A stretch of DNA of 16,703 bases from Bacillota bacterium. Its GTDB lineage: Bacteria; Bacillota; Clostridia; Acetivibrionales; DTU013. The number at the start of each line of letters is the position of its first letter. Position 1 is the stretch's first letter. Where the stretch lies: contig JAEWQC010000075.1 in the NCBI GenBank assembly GCA_023399355.1, positions 1 to 16,703 of the forward strand. The letters are read 5' to 3'. Shown one piece after another: positions 1-5,042 of the stretch. The notes under the pieces were generated by a model. It searched no databases, was not told where the DNA came from, and was given only the letters and a program-made list of their open reading frames with translations. The position numbers and the translations under genes are program-made.

Positions 1-10
1 GGCACTATAA

Positions 11-155
11 AAAGGGTTCGGCTGCACCAACGGTTTGGCGGGAATCATTTACGGTCGGAACAGATTCGCAATCGTGGCGACTGTTCCTAAAATGCGCGTC
101 CTGCGCATTTTACCGCAAATGGTTCCCTCCAAACCGGGTGCAGCTTGAACCCTTT
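11..155. repeat. large branched inverted repeat (three-way junction)
   Basis: Bases 11-55 pair with 112-155 over more than 40 positions with a few mismatches and a bulge. The enclosed segment carries two further hairpins: 58-64 with 81-87 (GGAACAG/CTGTTCC) and 90-97 with about 103-111 (AAATGCGC/GCGCATTT). Together they would fold as a closed stem opening into a three-way junction. Whether it acts as DNA (cruciform, transposon end) or as RNA cannot be told; mismatches are compatible with G-U pairs on either strand. Confidence 0.6.
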
Positions 156-271
156 AAACACACACTATTGTCTCTGAAGCTGATCCAAAGTCCTTTTTGG
201 TCATCCTAATACTCTCACTTTCACTTCAATACAACTCCCAATATAGCTCCTGTAACTCCAGATACAACACC

Positions 272-309
272 AAAGGCACCTCAAAAAACACCCCAAAAGG
301 CACCTCAAA
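272..309. repeat. 14-bp direct repeat pair
   Basis: The 14-mer AAAGGCACCTCAAA occurs at 272-285 and again at 296-309, separated by ten bases. The surrounding 160-330 stretch is G-poor on this strand and has no convincing reading frame. The function is unknown; it may be a local duplication inside the repeat element. Confidence 0.55.
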
Positions 310-337
310 GACACGCATAAAGCGCTTTTAAGTGTTT

Positions 338-441
338 GAAAAAGTTTCACAAATGTACCCGATTCAAAGGCAGCCTTAAGCGGTGTGCTTTTTGCCGCTT
401 AAGGCTGCCTTTGAGTCGTTGGTACATTGTAAAACTTTTTC
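338..441. repeat. long near-perfect inverted repeat, arms about 46 bp
   Basis: Bases 338-383 are the reverse complement of 395-441 apart from a few substitutions and small bulges, with an 11-base loop. The inner part of each arm, running from TCAAAGGCAGCC to the loop-proximal GCGG, is perfectly matched. It is far longer than an ordinary intrinsic terminator and has no T-tract of the right kind. A 91-codon open frame at 336-611 runs through it, but its peptide simply reads across both arms, so it is not treated as a gene. Likely a MITE-like or structured repeat. Confidence 0.75.
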
Positions 442-460
442 ATAGTGCCCTGACAGGCCC

Positions 461-510
461 CACGCCGCCGAGTGGCGCCCTTTGGCCACTTTCCGGCGGT
501 GGAAAGTGGC
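461..510. repeat. overlapping, mutually exclusive hairpins
   Basis: Bases 485-494 (GCCACTTTCC) pair perfectly with 501-510. The same segment can instead pair upstream: 465-470 with 494-499 and 471-476 with 485-490, leaving a three-base bulge. Only one of the two stems can form at a time. This resembles an attenuator-like switch, but no gene follows on the plus strand within reach, so it may just be part of the repeat-rich region. Confidence 0.45.
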
Positions 511-600
511 GAACTTCTTTTAAACTACATAAAAAACCGGGATCAATGCTTTTAAATATAAAGCAGGAACTTTCCTCTTTGAAGCTCTGCAAGACTGCTG

Positions 601-653
601 CGCATACTTAAACTATCATTTGAAATACAACTATTTCAACTGTTACGCATACT
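601..653. repeat. 8-bp direct repeats flanking a small hairpin
   Basis: CGCATACT occurs at 601-608 and 646-653. Between them 620-627 pairs with 632-639 (TTGAAATA/TATTTCAA) around a CAAC loop. Short direct repeats around a palindrome could be the footprint of an inserted or excised element, or coincidence in AT-rich DNA. Confidence 0.35.
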
Positions 654-659
654 AAAATA

Positions 660-688
660 CCAGTCAAGGCAATTATCGCCTTGGCTGG
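660..688 (-). terminator. hairpin terminator downstream of the chemoreceptor
   Basis: Bases 660-670 pair with 678-688 to form an 11-bp stem with one G-U pair and a seven-base loop, 25 bases past the chemoreceptor stop. Read on the minus strand the stem is followed by TATTTTAG, a modest U-tract, so it is a plausible but not strong intrinsic terminator. Confidence 0.5.
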
Positions 689-712
689 TTTCATCAGCAA
701 ACTAATAGGATA

Positions 713-2836
713 TTAACCTATTTTAAATATTTTAATGGCATCCTCCAGTTTTTTAGCATCTTCTTCCAATGTAATTGCCGACTCCTGCAAACGTTCTACA
801 GAATCTATCTGGTTCTGGGCTGTTGCATTCACTTCCTCCGAAGATGCTGACGTTTGTTCCGTAATAGCGGATATATTCTGAATTGCATTTAATGTATCAT
901 CTTTAGCCGTTTCAATAGTTTTCAGCCGTTTAAGAATATCGTTTAAATTACTGGCCAGATTATTTACATGACTGCTGATATTATCAAATGCCTTTACAGT
1001 CTTGGCCAGGGCTTCTGTTTGCGATGCTACTATGCTTTCCGCCCTCTCAGCCGTACTCACGGTTTCATTGTTCTGCTTATCGATATCTTTTACGGTATTT
1101 TGTATTTGCTTTGCAGCATTTACGCTTTGATCAGCCAATTTCCTGATTTCATCTGCGACCACTGCAAATCCGCGACCGGCTTCACCTGCTCTTGCTGCTT
1201 CTATGGAAGCATTCAAGGAGAGCAGATTTGTTTGAGATGCGATACTATCAATTATATTAACAAAGCCTTCAATTTTTTTGGATCGGGTTCCAAATTCCTG
1301 AATCTTCCGAATAACATCCTGCGTTATTTCGGAGGTCGCCTTTGACTTGTTATTTAATTCATCGATAATATGCAATCCTTCACGTGATACCGTCTGGGTA
1401 TCATTTGCAATCTGCTCAATTTCGTTTGTGTTATTATATACCTGATTAATCTGCTCTGAAAGGCTCGACATTTGGACCAGACAATGCTCGGTATCTCCTG
1501 CTTGTTGAATAATCCCCTGTCCGATTTCATCTATTGTTCTTGATATCCCCCTGGTCGCATCCAACAGATCCCCTGCAGTATTTTTCAGGCTCAATGCAGA
1601 ACCGCTGACAGTTCCGCCTACCTCTTGTACTTCTCCAATCAAGGTACGCATATGTTCCATCATATCAGATATCCCATTTGACAATGTCAAAAATTCATCT
1701 TTTCTCTTTGTATCGAATTTCACAGTTAAATCGCCTTTGGATACCTGGGAAATCGATTTCTTCAAAGCATTGATCGTTCTGCTTATTCCACCGGCAATTA
1801 GAAATACTACAAATATGGCGATAATACATGCGATGGTTACGAATGCAAAACTCAACATTTTAATGTTTTTCACCCTATCAATAATAGTACTTTTGGGAAT
1901 CAGGGCACAAACTGTCCCATTTACATTCTTGAATTTACTATAGATGAATAAATAATCTGCTCCGTTATATTTTTCATAAGAATAACCACTTAGATTTTCC
2001 TTTTCCAAGGCTGTCTTGTAACAGGATAACCCTGTGAATATTCTTGTCGAGTCTGTATTTGTTAAGGTTTCCCTTCCATCCGCTGCAACAAATCCTAAAA
2101 TACTGCCTTTTCCCATATCATATTCCGAGAACATATCCTTAATTTGTTTGGTTGAAACATCAAAGATAACATAACCCTGACCATTACTCATTTTTCTGAT
2201 GATAGAAGTTGCATAGATGTCTTTATTATAGACTTCAGTTCCTTTTGGCATCACCTGATCCAATTCGGAATGTTCCCCTCGCCAAAAATATTGAACTTTC
2301 TTTTCTTTAAATTCCTTACCGATATCCGATTTTGTGATCGAATCGTATAAATTGCTGTTAATTTCACCCAGAGTGGATATTCCAAGCCCGTTCTTGCCGA
2401 TCAAATGGATTTCAGAGATAAAGCTATTGGCAGAGGTGGTAAGAGCTATTCGATCTTTTATATCCGCATATGATTTAGGACTACCTGTGGCCTCTTCAGC
2501 ACTTAAATTAAAAAAGTCCTTAAAATTAATGTCGAGCGTCAGCTCCAAAGATGACTTTTCTATCATGCTAAAGCCTAAATTCATATACTTGCCCACTGCA
2601 TCCATCGTGTCGGATGCGCTGGCTTCGTAATTACCAATAAGGGCTTTTTCCGATTTTGTATAGGATACGATGCCAAAGACTGCCAGAAAAACAATTGGAA
2701 TTAACAGTCCTATAAAAAGTTGAAATTTAATGCTTTGAAATTTACTCCGGAATTGTTTTAGATGCCTGATATCAATATGCTCTTTCAGAACTCCAACAAG
2801 TTTAACAGCACTACTGTTCTCGTTTAACCTCTTCAT
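713..2836 (-). CDS. methyl-accepting chemotaxis protein (two-TM chemoreceptor)
   Basis: Membrane chemoreceptor that would sense an external ligand and control the CheA kinase through its cytoplasmic helical hairpin. With the start used here it has 707 residues: an unusually long cytoplasmic N-terminus, TM1 at about 38-60, an extracellular sensor of about 265 residues (a dCache domain by size and position), TM2 at about 327-350, a HAMP segment to about 403, then the coiled-coil signalling domain. The conserved hairpin tip is seen around residue 550 (GRGFAVVADEIRKLA). The start is placed at 2836 because GGAGGA (2841-2846) precedes it; the ATG at 2848 lies within that same site. The protein ends in KIFKIG and lacks the NWETF-type tether for CheR/CheB. 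No chemotaxis genes are adjacent, so it is an orphan receptor whose ligand cannot be read from the sequence. Confidence 0.96.
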   Translation of the reverse strand: MKRLNENSSAVKLVGVLKEHIDIRHLKQFRSKFQSIKFQLFIGLLIPIVFLAVFGIVSYTKSEKALIGNYEASASDTMDAVGKYMNLGFSMIEKSSLELTLDINFKDFFNLSAEEATGSPKSYADIKDRIALTTSANSFISEIHLIGKNGLGISTLGEINSNLYDSITKSDIGKEFKEKKVQYFWRGEHSELDQVMPKGTEVYNKDIYATSIIRKMSNGQGYVIFDVSTKQIKDMFSEYDMGKGSILGFVAADGRETLTNTDSTRIFTGLSCYKTALEKENLSGYSYEKYNGADYLFIYSKFKNVNGTVCALIPKSTIIDRVKNIKMLSFAFVTIACIIAIFVVFLIAGGISRTINALKKSISQVSKGDLTVKFDTKRKDEFLTLSNGISDMMEHMRTLIGEVQEVGGTVSGSALSLKNTAGDLLDATRGISRTIDEIGQGIIQQAGDTEHCLVQMSSLSEQINQVYNNTNEIEQIANDTQTVSREGLHIIDELNNKSKATSEITQDVIRKIQEFGTRSKKIEGFVNIIDSIASQTNLLSLNASIEAARAGEAGRGFAVVADEIRKLADQSVNAAKQIQNTVKDIDKQNNETVSTAERAESIVASQTEALAKTVKAFDNISSHVNNLASNLNDILKRLKTIETAKDDTLNAIQNISAITEQTSASSEEVNATAQNQIDSVERLQESAITLEEDAKKLEDAIKIFKIG

Positions 2837-2840
2837 GGCA

Positions 2841-2846
2841 TCCTCC
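2841..2846 (-). promoter_or_regulatory. ribosome binding site deciding the chemoreceptor start
   Basis: On the minus strand GGAGGA lies four bases before the ATG at 2836. It overlaps the upstream in-frame ATG at 2848, which itself has only a weak GAGAGA element before it. This favours the downstream start. Confidence 0.55.
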
Positions 2847-2848
2847 AT

Positions 2849-3317
2849 TTTCTCTCAAAACAGTACTTATACTCAATTAGAATCAGTCCACTTATATTAT
2901 GTCAAGGCATCTATACCCATTTTATGATATTTTTAATATTATTTTGTTTCGTTTATTCAAAATACCTCATTTATTTTTCAATATATTTGTTAAAAAATGA
3001 TTTCCTACTTCTATTATAGAATCAATTTTGTCCTCTTTCAATCACAATTTTACAAATTACTGTGATATATTTATAATTTTCTACAATAAGTTCCTGTTTA
3101 CGTGTTGAAATGAGTTTTTTCGACCCGCAGCCATTGACAAAAAGCAGGAATGCCTAAGCGTAATGCTCAAAATTGGTTACTGATTGAGAATTTTTGCTAT
3201 TTATCCTTCCCATACTGAAGGCCTGACTTAATAATACCGGCAATTCCTTACCAAGATAGACGCCGCCAGCTTTTACATGGAGATTTTTATTAATGATTGC
3301 ATACGCTTTTTATGCAA
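2849..3317. other. AT-rich intergenic region with a possible coding remnant
   Basis: 2849-3110 is very AT-rich and should hold the chemoreceptor promoter; a perfect TTGACA is present on the minus strand near 2900, but no good -10 box follows at 17 bases. In 3140-3310 the minus strand has a stop-free stretch of about 50 codons without an early start codon, reading through segments such as KAGGVYLGKELPVLL. It could be a remnant of a gene that once followed the oxidoreductase, but it is not recognisable. An 8-bp stem (3296-3303 with 3311-3318) overlaps the oxidoreductase stop and has no T-tract. Confidence 0.35.
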
Positions 3318-3893
3318 TTAAGATTTATTTGCCTGATGGTAAATGAGGTCAAGCCATTTCTGTCTGCCGGCAGGTGCGCTGTTTTTAACACCAGCCAGCA
3401 TTGTTCTTTTCACTTGCTTTATGCCGCAATAATTCAGAATTGCATCTTTGATTATTTTCCATTCAATGCTCTTTCTGAATAGTTTCACAAACCAGGAAGG
3501 AGAGTCAATCGTATAAATCACCCAGGCTGATTTATCAGCAAATAAACCCCGGGGTCTATTTTCCTTCGAGGTATAGGCAAAACCGGAAACAAACACCCTG
3601 TCAAAGAATCCCTTTAATATTGCAGGCACCCCATACCACCAGACCGGGTATATGAAAATCAGATGATCAGCCTTCATAACAAGCTCCCTGTATCCGGCTG
3701 TTTCCGCATCGTCTGCCAGGTCGCTTTTTTTAATCTGTAAATTATATACAAGGACCGGATTGAAGTGATCCTCATATAAATCAATTACTTCAAAAGGATG
3801 ATTGCCGTCCTTCAGTCCTTTCTTTACCTGTTCAAAAATAGCATGATTAAAGCTTGTCGGATTCGGATGTGCATAAATAATCAACGTGTTCAC
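3318..3893 (-). CDS. flavodoxin-fold NAD(P)H-dependent oxidoreductase
   Basis: A 191-residue cytoplasmic flavoprotein of the Flavodoxin_2/NQO1-like family, which uses NAD(P)H to reduce quinones, azo compounds or related electrophiles in two-electron steps. Diagnostic features are the N-terminal strand with the phosphate-binding loop IIYAHPNPTSFN (residues 5-16), where FMN or FAD phosphate binds, and the family signature IYPVWWYGVPAILKGFFDR (81-99) at the isoalloxazine site. The length is normal for the family. The start is GTG at 3893, with GGAGAG at 3901-3906 and a seven-base spacer. It lies 86 bases downstream of the MarR gene on the same strand and probably belongs to the same transcript. 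MarR-oxidoreductase pairs of this kind usually defend against quinone or electrophile stress; the actual substrate here is unknown. Confidence 0.93.
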   Translation of the reverse strand: MNTLIIYAHPNPTSFNHAIFEQVKKGLKDGNHPFEVIDLYEDHFNPVLVYNLQIKKSDLADDAETAGYRELVMKADHLIFIYPVWWYGVPAILKGFFDRVFVSGFAYTSKENRPRGLFADKSAWVIYTIDSPSWFVKLFRKSIEWKIIKDAILNYCGIKQVKRTMLAGVKNSAPAGRQKWLDLIYHQANKS

Positions 3894-3979
3894 AAATCAT
3901 CTCTCCTATCTGTTTTCTACAATAAATATTTGATCCTGTCCTTGCATCCAACAAGGGCAATTTCCAAAATCCCAAGCAA

Positions 3980-4441
3980 CTAAAGCGTTTTGGGGGCCTT
4001 ACGTCGAGCGAGGGCTTTGCCGCTTGGCTTTCCATCGACCTGCTTCCGGAGCAGTGCGATGAACTCCTGTACGGGAGTCCCTTCCAGCGAATGATCGATA
4101 GAGGCATAAACTCTTTCTTCAATAAGGATGATATCCGATACTAAATTCCGGCCTTTCTGTGTCAGGGTCAATTTCACCTTTCGGGAATCTTCTTCGGATT
4201 GTCTTTGTTCAATAAGTCCAGCTGCGGCCATACGATTAACCAGGCGGCTCGGGCTGCCTGTTTCACAAACCAAGAGCGCCCCAAGCTCAATCAGGGATAG
4301 TGGTTCGTAGTCGTAGAGCACACGCAGAACTTCACTCTGAGAGGTGGTAAGTCCCAATGGCTGCAGCAGTTCGGTGAATGTTCTGCTTCCCTCACGTTGT
4401 GCAGCCAAAATAAGATAACGCAATTCTTCTGCCGGTTTCAT
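3980..4441 (-). CDS. MarR family transcriptional regulator
   Basis: A 153-residue winged-helix repressor of the MarR family, which binds palindromic operators as a dimer and is released by small phenolic or oxidising ligands. The DNA-binding core runs from about residue 30 to 100: TTSQSEVLRVL (helix before the HTH), LSLIELGALL, recognition-helix region TGSPSRLVNRMAAAGLI, and the wing EEDSRKVKLTLTQKG with the conserved D-x-R. A single cysteine at residue 59 lies just before the recognition helix and could be a redox or electrophile sensor, as in some family members; this is inference. The start at 4441 is supported by AAGGAG near 4449-4454. It is the first gene of a probable two-gene operon with the oxidoreductase and has a strong palindrome over its own promoter, indicating autoregulation. 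Confidence 0.95.
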   Translation of the reverse strand: MKPAEELRYLILAAQREGSRTFTELLQPLGLTTSQSEVLRVLYDYEPLSLIELGALLVCETGSPSRLVNRMAAAGLIEQRQSEEDSRKVKLTLTQKGRNLVSDIILIEERVYASIDHSLEGTPVQEFIALLRKQVDGKPSGKALARRKAPKTL

Positions 4442-4513
4442 GAAAAATCTCCTTTCTATTGGTACTAAACAGCATCCTGCTTTTGATCGGGTAATAATAC
4501 TTACTTTTTATAG

Positions 4514-4561
4514 ATCAATGACATATCATCATTGCTATGTCATTGATGATATGTCATTGAT
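4514..4561. promoter_or_regulatory. MarR operator: 17-bp inverted repeat with a third half-site
   Basis: 4514-4530 is the exact reverse complement of 4545-4561. The sequence ATCAATGACATA occurs at 4514-4525 and, on the other strand, at 4536-4547 and 4550-4561, so there are three copies of the same 12-base half-site, two of them in tandem. The array covers the -10 region and presumed start of the MarR promoter, which is where an autorepressor would act. Confidence 0.8.
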
Positions 4562-4574
4562 TTAGTTTTGTCAA
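4546..4574 (-). promoter_or_regulatory. sigma-A type promoter of the MarR operon
   Basis: On the minus strand a perfect TTGACA (-35, 4569-4574) is followed after exactly 17 bases by TATCAT (-10, 4546-4551, five of six matches). The -10 box lies inside the repeated operator half-sites. The leader to the MarR start would be about 100 bases. Confidence 0.8.
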
Positions 4575-4921
4575 GTACTTTCAAAGATATGATGTTTTTT
4601 TGCAGAACATCCTATTGGTGATAAAAATTTGACGACATCTATCAAACCTCAGTGTTTTAACTGTTTTAACCCTTAATCACGCTGCTTTCTAAAATGCAGA
4701 TATGATAATATGCAAACAGGAACAAAATAGGCACACCAAAATTCCAGCAGATTCTCAATACCCTGATGTGTCCGTTCTGCATCATTTGTTTTGATTGAGG
4801 CGTTGTTCCGTACGACATCCATGCTCCGCGCCACGCACCGCAAGTCTTTGAACGTAACATAAGGATTCCTGTATCTTTTTTTGCTGCCTGCCTTTTCTCC
4901 ATTTTAAGTGTAAAGGATTTC

Positions 4922-4950
4922 TTGATATATTGTAAAATTTTTGATAATAT
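4922..4950 (+). promoter_or_regulatory. candidate promoter of the trefoil/radical SAM cluster
   Basis: TTGATA (4922-4927, five of six matches to -35) is followed after 17 bases by TAATAT (4945-4950); the overlapping GATAAT (4943-4948) is an alternative -10 with a shorter spacer. The leader to the start at 5043 would be about 85 bases. The surroundings are AT-rich, so chance matches are possible. Confidence 0.45.
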
Positions 4951-5033
4951 TTTAATGTTTCTTAGTCTACAAGCATATATGTTTATAAAGACAGCCTGGT
5001 TGAATTTTTTATCTTATGATCTATTTAGAAAAT

Positions 5034-5038
5034 GGAGG
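5034..5038 (+). promoter_or_regulatory. ribosome binding site deciding the start at 5043
   Basis: GGAGG sits four bases before the ATG at 5043. The upstream in-frame ATG at 5016 has no such site and adds nine residues that are not part of the first trefoil repeat, so 5043 is preferred. Confidence 0.7.
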
Positions 5039-5042
5039 CAAT

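Larger units (their letters stand above)
1..449. repeat. possible non-coding element with terminal inverted repeats
   Basis: The first 13 bases (GGCACTATAAAAA) match the reverse complement of 437-449 (GGCACTATGAAAA) at 12 of 13 positions, so this stretch is bounded by an imperfect inverted repeat. Between the ends lie two large secondary structures (11-155 and 338-441) and a G-poor spacer with no convincing gene. This is the architecture of a small non-autonomous element or structured intergenic repeat. The left flank is outside the window, so no target-site duplication can be checked. It could equally be a chance pairing of two related hairpins. No transposase is visible. Confidence 0.35.
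4562..5042. other. intergenic region; one doubtful 78-codon open frame
   Basis: This stretch separates the divergent MarR operon and the trefoil/phosphoesterase cluster. A minus-strand open frame at 4666-4902 would encode 78 residues ending in a hydrophobic segment (VPILFLFAYYHICIL), but it has no ribosome binding site, an atypical composition, and an alternative frame across the same bases looks equally plausible. It is more likely chance or a decayed fragment than a gene. Apart from the promoter candidate near 4922-4950 nothing else is recognised. Confidence 0.4.

Noticed and set aside
110..204. Short minus-strand peptide gene starting at 204
   Set aside because: Careful reading shows an in-frame stop after 16 codons, inside the inverted repeat, with no strong ribosome binding site.
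336..611. 91-codon plus-strand open frame
   Set aside because: It reads through both arms of a long inverted repeat and a further hairpin, has no ribosome binding site and a low-complexity basic product.
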